Shown piece after piece: positions 52,877 to 61,297 of a stretch of DNA of 64,000 nt. Both the position numbers and the translations under genes were made by a program. Positions within the stretch are counted from its first letter, which is position 1. Each line of letters starts with the position of its first letter. The notes below the pieces were generated by a model that was not told where the DNA came from, searched no databases, and was given only the letters and a program-made list of their open reading frames with translations. Source of the DNA: CAXMST01 sp038206985 (GTDB lineage: Bacteria; Actinomycetota; Thermoleophilia; Solirubrobacterales; 70-9); contig JBBRAH010000002.1 of assembly GCA_038206985.1 (NCBI GenBank), forward strand, positions 62,001 through 126,000. Direction: 5' to 3'.

Positions 52877-53484
52877 CTCCGACGCTTGAGGGCGCGCTGG
52901 AACGACGGTGCCATGGCAGCCAGCAGCAGCAGAATGGCCGCCGCCCCGCCGTACTTGCTCGCGATCAGGTCGCCGGCCTTGGCGAACCGATCGCCGACGG
53001 CGCCGACGGGGCTCTCGCCGAACAGCAGTGCCGGCCCACGTCGGCCGGCGGCCTCGTTGCTGATCGACTCGACCTCGTAAACACCCTCGGCGGGCGGCCG
53101 CACCGCGAGGATCGGACTCACTGCCTCGCCGCTGACCTCCGACTGCGACCCGCCTCGCGCGTTGATCGCGACCGGGGCCCCTGTCTGCACTTCGCGGACC
53201 ACGACCCGCAGGTCGCTCGGCGGCTGGACGGGGATGTCGCGAGCAGCCGTCACCTCAGCGTAGGAGATATCGATCTCCTCAGCCGGAAGCGTCAACCGCG
53301 CCGTGGAGGGGATCGGGGCTCTGCCGTACTTGTCGGGGTCGCCGTTGGAAGCTCCGAGCAGGGCGTAGATGAGAATTAGGACGGCGCCGATCAGCAGCAC
53401 CGCGCTGATCGAGATCGCGCCCGCTTCCTGCCGGAGGAGGAAGCGATCCTCCCGGCCGGCCACCGTGTTGCCCGTGCTGTTCAC
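52873..53484 (-). CDS. Membrane protein with extracellular beta domain, unknown function
   Basis: 203 residues from a GTG at 53484. One membrane helix near the N-terminus (AISISAVLLIGAVLILIYALLG), an extracellular region of about 120 residues with beta strands (DLRVVVREVQTGAPVAI, VYEVESISNEAAG), and a second helix close to the C-terminus (GGAAAILLLLAAMAPSF). The long upstream open frame is a shadow of the sigma factor gene. It follows that gene by 76 bases and may be one of its targets or partners. Confidence 0.68.
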   Translation of the reverse strand: MNSTGNTVAGREDRFLLRQEAGAISISAVLLIGAVLILIYALLGASNGDPDKYGRAPIPSTARLTLPAEEIDISYAEVTAARDIPVQPPSDLRVVVREVQTGAPVAINARGGSQSEVSGEAVSPILAVRPPAEGVYEVESISNEAAGRRGPALLFGESPVGAVGDRFAKAGDLIASKYGGAAAILLLLAAMAPSFQRALKRRS

Positions 53485-53560
53485 CGCGCCATGGTCCCAC
53501 GCGGAGCAAGCGGCTGGACGCTTGATCGACCGCAACAGGGAAGCCGGCACCGCGCTGGCC

Positions 53561-55048
53561 TCAGGGACCGAACTCCTTCGAGACGTCGGCGCCGCCCGCT
53601 GAGCCGCCGGAGCCGGAAGATCCACCGGAGGACGCTCCAGAGCCACCGGAGGAAGAGGCGGGCGCCGCGGCGGGCAGGCCGAACTCCTGCTCGACCGGCG
53701 CCGCGGTGGGCGCGACCGAATCCTGCGGAGCCCCCTCGGGCGCCGTGGCGACCTCCTGCTCCGCCGCCGGCTCGTGCGAGGGCGCCTTCGCCTTGCCGTC
53801 ACCCCCGCTCCCGTCGCCACCCTCCCCACCGCTGGAGCCGGCGCCGCCGGGTCCGTCGCCGAAGCCGTCTTCGGCCACAATCGAGTCGACCAGCGTCCCC
53901 AGCGCTGGAGCCGAGCCGGCGATGTGCTCGATCGCCTCCGAGCGCCCGCCGGGCTCACCACCCCCCTTTCCGGCGGCCCCCGGCAGGATGCCACCGGCGA
54001 AACAGGCTGTTGCCGCCATTCCGGCCCCGGTGCAGGCCAGCACGAGCTTTCCGGCCGCACCCAGGCCGGCCGCCTTTGCGAGGACGCCCGCACCGGCTGC
54101 ACCGGCACCACGCGCGCCCACTGATGCGGCAGCGCTCGTTCCGGGTTCGACGCTCGCGATGCCGTCGCCCACGCTCGTCGCGCTCTCCCGGCCCCGATCG
54201 AGCAGGCCCCCGACCCGCTCACCCAGCGAGAGCTTCTGTTCGCCGAGGCTTCCGGCTACTGCGGTCCACGCCACTCCGGAGCCGAAATCGTGGAGCTGAC
54301 CGCTGAGTCGCGCGACGAGCTCGTTGCAGTGCCGGCAGTGGCCGATGTGCTGGAGCGCCTGAAGCCGAGTCTCCTCGTCGCCGGTGCCGGCGACATAGTC
54401 GCGGAGCAGCGGCTCCCGCGAGCGGCACCACTCACCGCTCTCGAGCTCCCCGAGGCGCTCGATCATCTCCCCCACCCCACGTGTGATCTCCTTGCGATAG
54501 GCCCGCGGCGAGAGTCCATCCACGAGCGAGCAGATCTCGTCCGGCTGCAAGCCCCAGCCGTAGCGGAGCAGCATCACGGCGCGGCGCCGCTTGGGCAGGC
54601 TGCTCAGCACATCCCGGGCCGCCGAGCCCGTCTCCGCTCCCTCCGCGAGCTCATCGGGGGCCGGCTGGTGGCTGTCGGCCAGCACCTGGGCGTGGACGTC
54701 CTCGATCGGACTCGTCGGCTTGCGCGAGCGCCTCCGCATCTCCTTGGAGGCGTGGTTTGCGACTGCGGTCAGCAGGTAGGCGCGTAGCTCGTCGTCGCTC
54801 ATCCGCTCGCCCCGGCCACGAAGCGCGGCGAGGGTCGACGCCCAGGCATTGGCGTAGACGTCCTCGACCTCCTCGGGCGAGAACGCCGAGCCGAAGGCGC
54901 GGGCCACCATCACGCGCGCCGGCTTGCGCAGGTCGTCGAACAGCACAGCGCAACGCTCGTCCCAGCCGGCCCCCGCCCGGGCACGGCGGAACTTCGTCTC
55001 CGACGGACGGGAACGGGCCGATGGATTGCCGGTCTCGGTACTGCTCAC
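53561..55048 (-). CDS. Sigma-70 family factor fused to zinc-finger anti-sigma-like and membrane domains
   Basis: 495 residues from a GTG with ribosome site GAGG. Residues 25-190 hold ECF-type sigma regions 2 and 4 (FSPEEVEDVYANAWAS, LRAYLLTAVANHASKEMRRR, LPKRRRAVMLLRYGWGLQ). A zf-HC2-like motif HIGHCRHCNELVARL lies near 230, as in anti-sigma factors. A hydrophobic segment (AGKLVLACTGAGMAATACFAG) follows, then a Gly/Ser/Pro-rich tail presumably outside the cell. A sigma factor and its own membrane tether in one chain suggests release by proteolysis or a conformational signal. Confidence 0.8.
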   Translation of the reverse strand: MSSTETGNPSARSRPSETKFRRARAGAGWDERCAVLFDDLRKPARVMVARAFGSAFSPEEVEDVYANAWASTLAALRGRGERMSDDELRAYLLTAVANHASKEMRRRSRKPTSPIEDVHAQVLADSHQPAPDELAEGAETGSAARDVLSSLPKRRRAVMLLRYGWGLQPDEICSLVDGLSPRAYRKEITRGVGEMIERLGELESGEWCRSREPLLRDYVAGTGDEETRLQALQHIGHCRHCNELVARLSGQLHDFGSGVAWTAVAGSLGEQKLSLGERVGGLLDRGRESATSVGDGIASVEPGTSAAASVGARGAGAAGAGVLAKAAGLGAAGKLVLACTGAGMAATACFAGGILPGAAGKGGGEPGGRSEAIEHIAGSAPALGTLVDSIVAEDGFGDGPGGAGSSGGEGGDGSGGDGKAKAPSHEPAAEQEVATAPEGAPQDSVAPTAAPVEQEFGLPAAAPASSSGGSGASSGGSSGSGGSAGGADVSKEFGP

Positions 55049-55153
55049 CTGGTTCCTCAACCCCGGCGCACAGACCCGCGCCCGGGGGTGCTCCGAACCT
55101 AACCGGGCGGCGTCAGGTGGAGCGCAGGTTCACCCGCCGCCGCGGCCGCAAAC

Positions 55154-55170
55154 TTCCGCAATTTGCGGAA
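55154..55170. promoter_or_regulatory. Perfect palindrome upstream of the sigma factor gene
   Basis: TTCCGCAA-T-TTGCGGAA, 8-bp arms, about 105 bases before the sigma start. Candidate operator; the position is also compatible with a terminator stem of the cupredoxin transcript. Confidence 0.45.
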
Positions 55171-55180
55171 CTCACGGCGG

Positions 55181-55246
55181 ATGCAGGGCTCAGCGGCGTG
55201 ATTTCGGCTGCGCGGCGTGGCCTCCGCGCTGACCGATCACCACGAT
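55181..55246. repeat. 66-base direct repeat, copy A
   Basis: Matches 56019-56084 without gaps at all but about 8 positions. On the minus strand it encodes TIVVIGQRGGHAAQPKSRR and a stop, the tail of the 56028 protein, although no gene precedes it. Confidence 0.8.
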
Positions 55247-55350
55247 GGTCGAGCCGATCGGCGCCACCGGGCTCCGCGGCTGGCTCTCTGACCTCGGGAT
55301 ATGGGCGCGGATCCTGGCTCGGCGGCTGCGAAACCGGACCCGCGAGTTCG

Positions 55351-55374
55351 CCGGTCCGGTCCGGTCCGGTCCGG
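55351..55374. repeat. Tandem CCGGT pentanucleotide repeat
   Basis: Four full CCGGT units and a final CCGG. It lies just after the stop of the cupredoxin gene on the minus strand. Confidence 0.75.
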
Positions 55375-55382
55375 CAACACGG

Positions 55383-55880
55383 CTACTCGATCTCGAACTC
55401 CTGGAGCTGGCCCAGTTTGTAGTGCGGGCCGTCCTTGCCGGGAATCGGGCAGAGCATCGCGTAGGAACCGGCCTCAATCGGCATCTTGGTCTCGACCGTC
55501 TTCGACTTGCCAGGAGCGGCTTCGGCTTCAGCGATGAGTGTCGCCGAGCCCTTCTCGCCCTCGAGCTTGACCGCTTCGTCGAGGGTGAACCCCTCGTTGA
55601 TCTTGGCGAAGATCATCACGTGGAACTCCTCGCCCTGATTGTCGAAGGTGACGGACTTCGTGTCGGCCGTCGGCGTCGCCGACAGGTCGAACTCGTACTC
55701 GACCGCGGTCAGCGTCACCTCCTCGGCGCTCTCAGCGCTCGTCTCGGTGCCCTCACCCCCCGCCGTCGACGATCCCTCGTCGTCGTCCCCGCAGGCCCCG
55801 GCGTAAAGCGCCAGCGACGCGACGGCGGCAACGGTGGCTGCAACCCGGACATGTGCACGATGGCCCAAAACGATTCGCAA
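55383..55880 (-). CDS. Cupredoxin-like lipoprotein
   Basis: 165 residues from a TTG with a GGGAGAG ribosome site. Signal peptide with lipobox LYAGACGDDD. The body is a small beta barrel: KSVTFDNQGEEFHVMIFAKI offers the first His and PIEAGSYAMLCPIPGKDGPHYKLGQLQEF the Cys and second His of a type I copper site; a Met ligand is not evident. It probably binds copper or is a copper-free relative on the outer face of the membrane. It is flanked by the 66-base repeats. Confidence 0.78.
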   Translation of the reverse strand: MRIVLGHRAHVRVAATVAAVASLALYAGACGDDDEGSSTAGGEGTETSAESAEEVTLTAVEYEFDLSATPTADTKSVTFDNQGEEFHVMIFAKINEGFTLDEAVKLEGEKGSATLIAEAEAAPGKSKTVETKMPIEAGSYAMLCPIPGKDGPHYKLGQLQEFEIE

Positions 55881-56018
55881 TGTTCTCTCCCTCAAGAGTC
55901 TTCGGACGGACTCGGGAAATATGACGCCGCGGCCGGACGGCTCGGTCAAGCTGCGCGCGGTGCCCTCGGGCGCGTTCCTCGCAACGGAGTGGGTCAAGCT
56001 GTACCCGGCTCGCAGCGG

Positions 56019-56084
56019 ATGCTGGGCTCAGCGGCGTGATTTGGGCTGCGCGGAGCGGCCTCCACGCCGGCCGATCACCACGAT
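56019..56084. repeat. 66-base direct repeat, copy B
   Basis: Second copy of the 55181-55246 repeat, in the same orientation. It covers the last codons of the membrane protein gene ending at 56028. Confidence 0.8.
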
Positions 56085-56555
56085 CCGTCGGGCGGAGGAG
56101 CGCAGACCGATCTCCCGCTGCCGCATCTCGATCGCGAAGGCCAGCTCCAGGCTCGCGAGGGTCAGGTAGATCAGGGTGACCGCGAACGAGCAGAAGAACC
56201 AGGCGCCGCGACCGAGCGTCTCATCCACCGCCCAGGCCGCGAGTAGGGCGAGACCGACGGCGAGAATGTGCAGCCCGGCGGCGAAGATCGGATGGCTGGT
56301 CTCCGGGTGTATATCCGGCGAGGACTCCCCGGCACGGCCCTCAAGCCGGCGCTGCGAGTAGGAGGCAAGGAGCGCGAAGGCGATCAGCGCGCCCGAGACG
56401 AAGGCGAAGGCCTCGAGCAGCCCGGGGAGACCCCGCAGGCCGATCAGATACGCGCCCGCGGCCCAGATCGTGACCGTGTAGCCGTAGGGAATGACGGCTG
56501 AGCGCAGCGTGCCATCAAGGGTGGAGTCGTAGCGCCGCGTCGCGCCGCGGATCAC
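56028..56555 (-). CDS. Four-helix membrane protein, unknown function
   Basis: About 175 residues from a GTG at 56555; a TTG at 56624 would add a polar leader. Four hydrophobic helices (YTVTIWAAGAYLIGL, AFAFVSGALIAFALLA, IFAAGLHILAVGLALLAAW, WFFCSFAVTLIYLTLASLE) end in a basic tail RRIVVIGRRGGRSAQPKSRR. No named family recognised. The tail lies within the 66-base repeat. Confidence 0.68.
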   Translation of the reverse strand: MIRGATRRYDSTLDGTLRSAVIPYGYTVTIWAAGAYLIGLRGLPGLLEAFAFVSGALIAFALLASYSQRRLEGRAGESSPDIHPETSHPIFAAGLHILAVGLALLAAWAVDETLGRGAWFFCSFAVTLIYLTLASLELAFAIEMRQREIGLRSSARRIVVIGRRGGRSAQPKSRR

Positions 56556-56696
56556 ATCTGCATCTGAGGGCCTCCGAGCGCTCCCATCACGATCAGCTCC
56601 CCTCTTGCCCTGATCGGAAGTCAAGAGGCCCACGAGTCTACGCCAGCCCCGGTCGATGTCCAGCGCGATTCTCGTGCGGGCCGGCGGCGGCCTGAA

Positions 56697-56702
56697 TAGG
56701 AT
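56697..56702 (+). promoter_or_regulatory. -10 box, leaderless promoter
   Basis: TAGGAT, 7 bases before the ATG at 56710. Confidence 0.5.
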
Positions 56703-56709
56703 GGCCGCT

Positions 56710-57543
56710 ATGGCGATCAAGATCCATCACCTCAACTGCGCGACCATGTGCCCGCACGGCAAGAAGTTGCTGACCGGCGAAGGCGGTCTGATGGAGACGG
56801 CGGACCTGGTCGCCCACGTACTGCTGATCGAGGCAGATGACGGCCTCGTGCTCGTCGACACCGGACTGGGCAGCGCCGACGTCGCCGATCCGGGCCGCAC
56901 AGGCGCCTTCTTCAAGACCATGATCCGCCCCCTCTACCTGCTCGAGGAGACGGTAATCGAGCAGGTCAAGCGGCTCGGCTTTGAGCCGGCAGACGTGCGT
57001 CACATCGTCGTCACCCACCTCGACGTCGACCACGCCGGCGGCCTCGGCGATTTCCCCGGCGCGCAGGTCCACGTCTTCGGCGCCGAGCTCGACGCCGCGC
57101 TCAAGCCCCGGCTGCGGGACAAGCTGCGCTACATCCAGGCCCAGTGGGCCCATGGCCCGGATTGGGTGCGCTACGAGACCGGTGGCGACGAGTGGTTCGG
57201 ATTCGAGTCGGTGCGGGCGATCCCGGGACTCGATCCGGAGATCGCCATCGTGCCGCTCCAGGGCCACTCTCTCGGCCACTCGGCGGTCGCGGTGCGCAAG
57301 GACGAAGGCTGGCTGATGCACTGCGGCGACAGCTACTTCCATCGCGGGGAGATCGAGACCCCGCCTCGCACCCCACCGGGAACGGCGGCCTTCGAGTCGA
57401 TCGTCGAGGCCGACCGCAAGCAACGCAAGCTGAACCAGGAGCGCCTACGGGAACTGGCCGCACGCCACGGCGCGCTGGGCGGCGGCGAGATCGAGATCTT
57501 CTGCGCCCACGACCGGCACGAGTTCGAGCGTCTTCGGGGCTGA
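56710..57543 (+). CDS. Metallo-beta-lactamase fold hydrolase (lactonase-like)
   Basis: 277 residues from the ATG at 56710. The dizinc motif is THLDVDHAGG (HxDxDH), with further ligands in VPLQGHSLGHSA and MHCGDSYFH, and a final FCAHDRHEF. The pattern and the opening HHLNCATMCPHG resemble AHL-lactonase/quorum-quenching-type MBL proteins, but the natural substrate is unknown. Leaderless start. Confidence 0.87.
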   Translation: MAIKIHHLNCATMCPHGKKLLTGEGGLMETADLVAHVLLIEADDGLVLVDTGLGSADVADPGRTGAFFKTMIRPLYLLEETVIEQVKRLGFEPADVRHIVVTHLDVDHAGGLGDFPGAQVHVFGAELDAALKPRLRDKLRYIQAQWAHGPDWVRYETGGDEWFGFESVRAIPGLDPEIAIVPLQGHSLGHSAVAVRKDEGWLMHCGDSYFHRGEIETPPRTPPGTAAFESIVEADRKQRKLNQERLRELAARHGALGGGEIEIFCAHDRHEFERLRG

Positions 57544-57567
57544 CGGCCTCGTACGCTCCGGCGTTAC

Positions 57568-58413
57568 TCAGTCCCAGTCGGGCGCGAACGAGGGATTGAT
57601 CTGCCGGCCGCGGGGATGGGCGAGCTCGGCGATCCTGCTGCGCTCCTCGGCGCTCAGCTCGAAGTCGAAGATGTCGAGGTTGGCGGCGCGGTTCTCATGC
57701 GAGGAGGAGCGCGGCAGCGCGACGACTTGATCGTGTTCGATCAGCCAGCGCAGCGCCGTCTGCGCTGCGCTCTTGCCATGGGCCGAGCCGATCTCGGCGA
57801 GGACCTCGTCGTCCAGCAGCTCGCCGTGGGCGAGAGGCGAGTACGCCTCCAGGGCCATTCCGCGCTCGGCGGTCATCTCGAGCAGCTGCGACTGGTCGAG
57901 GTAGGGATGCATCTCGACCTGGTTGGCGATAAGCGGGACCTGTGTCGCCTCCAGCGCCTCGGCCAGCTCATCGGTCGGGAAGTTGCTCACACCGAGGTTG
58001 CGGACCTTGCCCTCCTCGCGGAGAGCCGCCATCGCCTCGAGCGTGCGCTCGATCGAGACCTCGGGGCTGGGCCAGTGGATGAGCAGAAGGTCGACGTAAT
58101 CGGTGCCGAGCGCCTTCAGCGAGTCGTCCATCTGCTCCTCGACCTGGGCCGGCTCGAGCTCCTCGAACCAGAGCTTGGTCGTCAGGAAGATCTCCTCGCG
58201 CGGGACGCCGGAGCCGCCGAGTGCGGTCCCGACCTCGCGCTCGTTCCCGTAGATACGCGCCGTGTCGATGTGGCGGTAGCCGATCTCGAGCGCGTCGCGC
58301 ACGGCTGACTCGGCCTCGGAGCCCTCGAGCTCCCATGTGCCGAGCCCGATCTTGGGGATGGTGACATCGTCGTCGAGGACGACAGCTTGCTGCGGATGTT
58401 GGGCGGTGTCCAT
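57568..58413 (-). CDS. Aldo/keto reductase
   Basis: 281 residues. NADPH-dependent reductase of the 2,5-diketo-gluconate reductase type: PKIGLGTWELEG, GYRHIDTARIYGNEREVG with catalytic Asp and Tyr, LTTKLW with Lys, DLLLIHWPSPE with His, and the cofactor end PRSSSHENRAANLDIF. Start at 58413 supported by TAGGTT 6 bases upstream. The 3' end of the upstream MFS frame overlaps its first 230 bases in another frame. Confidence 0.92.
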   Translation of the reverse strand: MDTAQHPQQAVVLDDDVTIPKIGLGTWELEGSEAESAVRDALEIGYRHIDTARIYGNEREVGTALGGSGVPREEIFLTTKLWFEELEPAQVEEQMDDSLKALGTDYVDLLLIHWPSPEVSIERTLEAMAALREEGKVRNLGVSNFPTDELAEALEATQVPLIANQVEMHPYLDQSQLLEMTAERGMALEAYSPLAHGELLDDEVLAEIGSAHGKSAAQTALRWLIEHDQVVALPRSSSHENRAANLDIFDFELSAEERSRIAELAHPRGRQINPSFAPDWD

Positions 58414-59660
58414 CCTCTGAACCTACCCCTCGTCCCGAGGGGCCAAACAGAGGCAGCAACGGGCCGGGGACGCTCGCCGGCCACCACAGCCGCGGCCACT
58501 CCGGCGGCCGCCAGCGCTCCGACGAGCAGCGAAGCACGCGGGCTGACGGCCTCCGCGATCCAGCCCGCGAGTGGGCCGCCGATCGGGGTCGTGCCGATGA
58601 AGACCATCGAGTAGAGAGCCATCACGCGACCGCGCATCTCCGGCTCTGCGGCCAGTTGCAGACCCGCGTTGATCGTCGCGGCGAAGCCAACCGAGGCCGC
58701 GCCCAGCAGGGCCAATGCCACCATTTCCAGCTCGATCGTCGGGGCCGCCGCCGCGAGCGTGGCCGAGATCGCGAAGCCGCCGGCCGAGCCGATCAACATC
58801 CGGGGGCCGGCGATCGTCCTCGAGCTGGTGATCAGCGAGCCGGTGATCGCGCCGACGCCCATGGCGATCACGAGCGCGGTGTAGGAGGAGACGTCACCGC
58901 CGAAGCTGAAGCGGGCCAGCAGAGGCAGGATCACCTGGAAGTTGAAGCCGAGCGTGCCCAGAACCGCCATCAGCAGCAGCGGGACCCGCAGCTCGGGCGT
59001 CCGCCGCACGTAGCTCAGGCCGTCGCGGATCCGGTAGCTGTCCTGACGCGGTGGCCGCGACTGCATCTCCTCCGGCCGCATCCGCCACAGCGCGACGAAC
59101 ATCACGCCGAAGGTGGCTGCGTTGAAGGCAAAGCAGGGGGTCACTCCCCAGCCGGCAATCAGCAGGCCCGCGAGCGCCGGGCCGACGATGCGCGCCGAGT
59201 GGACGAGGATGCTGTTGAGGCCGACGGCGTTGACGACCAGCGAGGGTCCGACCAGCTCGGCCACGAACGACTGCCGCGCTGGGTTATCGGCCGCCAGCAC
59301 CAGGCCGCGGACCCCGATCAGGACGAAGACCATCCACAGCTGCACCGCCCCACCGAGCGCCAGCCCGAAGAGCGCGAGCGCCGGCAGCGCCATCGCCACC
59401 TGCGTGACCAGCAGCAACCGGCGCTTGTCGAAGCGGTCAGCGAGGGAGCCGCCCAGGGCACCGAAGAGCATGATCCCCGAGAACTGCAGGGCCGTTGCGA
59501 GGCCGACCGCGAAGCCGCTGCCCGTGAGGCTGAGGATCAGCCACAGCTCGGCGACGATCTGCATCCAGTTGCCGGCCAGGGAAGCCAGCTGGCCCCCGAA
59601 GTAGAGGCGGTAGTTGAAGATCTCCAGAGAGGCGAACGAGCGCTTGGCCGCTGCCGTCAA
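58182..59660 (-). CDS. MFS transporter (EntS-like), 3' end probably frameshifted
   Basis: 492 codons from a TTG at 59660 that overlaps the MarR stop (TTGA) behind GGAGGAG. Twelve-helix major facilitator: FNYRLYFGGQLASLAGNWM opening, GSLADRFDKRRLLLVTQ as the signature loop, and a late ALYSMVFIGTTPIGGPLAGW. The transport domain ends near residue 410 (about 58430). The remaining 75 codons are Arg/Ser-rich, run inside the aldo/keto reductase gene and do not look like protein; a TAG in a neighbouring frame at 58423-58425 would give a natural end, so a one-base lesion near 58440 is likely. Exports a toxic compound or siderophore under MarR control. Confidence 0.82.
   Translation of the reverse strand: MTAAAKRSFASLEIFNYRLYFGGQLASLAGNWMQIVAELWLILSLTGSGFAVGLATALQFSGIMLFGALGGSLADRFDKRRLLLVTQVAMALPALALFGLALGGAVQLWMVFVLIGVRGLVLAADNPARQSFVAELVGPSLVVNAVGLNSILVHSARIVGPALAGLLIAGWGVTPCFAFNAATFGVMFVALWRMRPEEMQSRPPRQDSYRIRDGLSYVRRTPELRVPLLLMAVLGTLGFNFQVILPLLARFSFGGDVSSYTALVIAMGVGAITGSLITSSRTIAGPRMLIGSAGGFAISATLAAAAPTIELEMVALALLGAASVGFAATINAGLQLAAEPEMRGRVMALYSMVFIGTTPIGGPLAGWIAEAVSPRASLLVGALAAAGVAAAVVAGERPRPVAASVWPLGTRGRFRGWTPPNIRSKLSSSTTMSPSPRSGSAHGSSRAPRPSQPCATRSRSATATSTRRVSTGTSARSGPHSAAPASRARRSS
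58420..58425 (-). promoter_or_regulatory. -10 box, leaderless promoter of the aldo/keto reductase
   Basis: TAGGTT on the minus strand, 6 bases before the ATG at 58413. Confidence 0.5.
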
Positions 59661-60109
59661 GGACGCTCCTCCTCGAGCATCTGCTCGAGGATCGCAGCGG
59701 CTCTGTTCAAAGTGGCGACATCGGCCTCGGGCAGATCGCGCAGCCGCCGGGCCAGGTAGGCGTTCTTGCGCTTGCGCAGGCTGCGCAGCAGCGCTCGTCC
59801 CGTCGTCGTGATGCTGATCAGCGAGCAACGACCATCCTCGGGGTCCGGCGCTCGCGCCACCACTCCCTGTTCCTGCAGGCGGGCGATGATCCGCGTCGCG
59901 GTCGGTCGTTGAATCCCCTCTACCTCTGCCAGCTCACTGGGAGTAAGGGGTCCCAGCCGCTCGACCGAAGCGAGCGCAGCGGTGGCCGAGGGGCCCAGCT
60001 CGGACCCGGCCTGCTGCCGCAGCCGCCGCGCGGTGCGCGTCAGTGCAAGCCGCAGCCGAGCCGCCTGCTCGCCGATCTCAGTGTGGTTGTGGGTAGCGGT
60101 GCCGTTCAT
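59657..60109 (-). CDS. MarR-family transcriptional regulator
   Basis: 150 residues. Winged helix with LGPLTPSELAEVEGIQRPTATRIIARLQEQGVV and the wing DPEDGRCSLISITTTGRALL. It is translationally coupled to the MFS exporter, a standard efflux-control pair. An AT-rich palindromic zone directly upstream (60131-60155) probably contains its operator. Confidence 0.9.
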   Translation of the reverse strand: MNGTATHNHTEIGEQAARLRLALTRTARRLRQQAGSELGPSATAALASVERLGPLTPSELAEVEGIQRPTATRIIARLQEQGVVARAPDPEDGRCSLISITTTGRALLRSLRKRKNAYLARRLRDLPEADVATLNRAAAILEQMLEEERP

Positions 60110-60130
60110 TCGAAGTCTCGTCTCAAATCT

Positions 60131-60155
60131 CGTTAGTTACGCTAATTAGCTTAGC
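60131..60155. promoter_or_regulatory. Putative MarR operator
   Basis: GCTAATTAGC (60141-60150) is a perfect palindrome inside an AT-rich stretch with further TTAG/CTAA half-sites, 22 bases before the marR start codon. Confidence 0.55.
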
Positions 60156-60172
60156 AAACCATCGCACCGCGA

Positions 60173-61291
60173 TCAACCCCAGCAACCCTCCTTCGAGCAC
60201 GAGACCGCCCCCCGGCGACCGCGACGGCCCTTACCCCGCAGCGCCGCCAACCTCTGAATCGTGTGCAACCGCTCCGCGGGATCGGCGTGCACGGGGATCG
60301 CGATCAGCCGATCGATACCGGCGGCCTGGTACCGCCCGAGACCCTCGGCGACCTCAGCCTCGGTCCCCATCAGGCAGATGCGATCGAGGAGCTCGTCGGG
60401 GACGGCGTTGAAGGCCTCCTCCTTGCGCCCGTCGAGGAACAGTTCCTGGACGCGGTCGGCGACTTCGCCGTAGCCCATGCGCCGCGTCAGCTCGCCGTAG
60501 AAGTTGAACTGCTTGGAGCCCATACCGCCCAGATACAGCGTCAGCCGCATACGGGCACCTGCCCGGGCCTCCTCGAGGTTGCCATCGATCGCGACCTGGA
60601 CCGTCGGCGAGATCTCGAGGTCGGAACGCGAGCGGCCCGAAGCGGCGAAGCCGGCCTCGAGATGCTCCCCCCACATCTGCTCCCAGCTGCCTGGATCGAG
60701 GTAGGCCGGGATCCAGCCATCCGCGATCTCGGCGCACAGCTCGACCGACTTGCGGCCAATGGCTCCGAGAAAGACGGGGATCTCCTCACGCGGCGGCCGA
60801 AAGTTGAGCTTCAGCGGCTTGCCCTGACCGGTCCCGGCGCCCGGTCCGAGGGGCAGCTCGTAGTGGGGACCCGAGTGCTCGAGCGGACCCTGGCGGGCAA
60901 TTACCTCCCGCACCACCTCGACATACTCCCGCACCCGGCCCCACGGCTTGCGATAGGGCACGCCGTACCAGCCCTCAGAGACCTGCGGACCGGTAGGCCC
61001 GAAGCCGAAGATGAACCGGCCGCCCGAAAGCTGGTCGAGAGTCGCCCCCGCCATCGCCGCGGCGGTCGGCGGTCGCGCCGGGGCCGGCATGATCGCGGCG
61101 CCGAGCTGGATGGTCGAGGTCTGCGGCGCGAGCCAGCCGAGCATCGAGACCGCGTCGGATCCGTAGGACTCGTTGACCCAGACCGAGTCGTAGCCCGCCG
61201 CCTCGGCGGCCTGGACCTCGGCGATCGCCTGCTCCCCGCGCGGGCCCGAGCGGATGTGGACGAGCAGGTAGCCGAGTTTGATCGTTGCCAC
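60173..61291 (-). CDS. LLM-class (F420-dependent type) oxidoreductase
   Basis: 372 residues from a GTG. Luciferase-like TIM barrel: AEAAGYDSVWVNESYGSDA, IQLGAAIMPAPARPPTAAAM, LDQLSGGRFIFGFGPTGPQV and VFLGAIGRKSVELCAEIADGW. The pattern is that of actinobacterial F420-dependent enzymes rather than FMN luciferases. Substrate unknown. A basic tail with cysteines (GRRGAVSCSKEGC) ends the protein. Its start is supported by TAGGCT 6 bases upstream. Confidence 0.87.
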   Translation of the reverse strand: MATIKLGYLLVHIRSGPRGEQAIAEVQAAEAAGYDSVWVNESYGSDAVSMLGWLAPQTSTIQLGAAIMPAPARPPTAAAMAGATLDQLSGGRFIFGFGPTGPQVSEGWYGVPYRKPWGRVREYVEVVREVIARQGPLEHSGPHYELPLGPGAGTGQGKPLKLNFRPPREEIPVFLGAIGRKSVELCAEIADGWIPAYLDPGSWEQMWGEHLEAGFAASGRSRSDLEISPTVQVAIDGNLEEARAGARMRLTLYLGGMGSKQFNFYGELTRRMGYGEVADRVQELFLDGRKEEAFNAVPDELLDRICLMGTEAEVAEGLGRYQAAGIDRLIAIPVHADPAERLHTIQRLAALRGKGRRGRRGAVSCSKEGCWG

Positions 61292-61297
61292 GAGTCC

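Larger units (their letters stand above)
55049..55382. other. Intergenic region with palindrome, repeat copy A and pentanucleotide repeat
   Basis: 334 bases with no gene. It contains the palindrome at 55154-55170, a 66-base copy of the 3' end of the 56028 gene (55181-55246) and five tandem CCGGT units (55351-55375). It precedes the sigma gene and follows the cupredoxin gene, so it holds the sigma promoter. Confidence 0.5.

Noticed and set aside
55190..55477. 95-codon minus-strand frame ending in AQPKSRR
   Set aside because: Only its last 20 codons match a real protein tail, through the 66-base repeat; the rest overlaps the cupredoxin gene out of frame.
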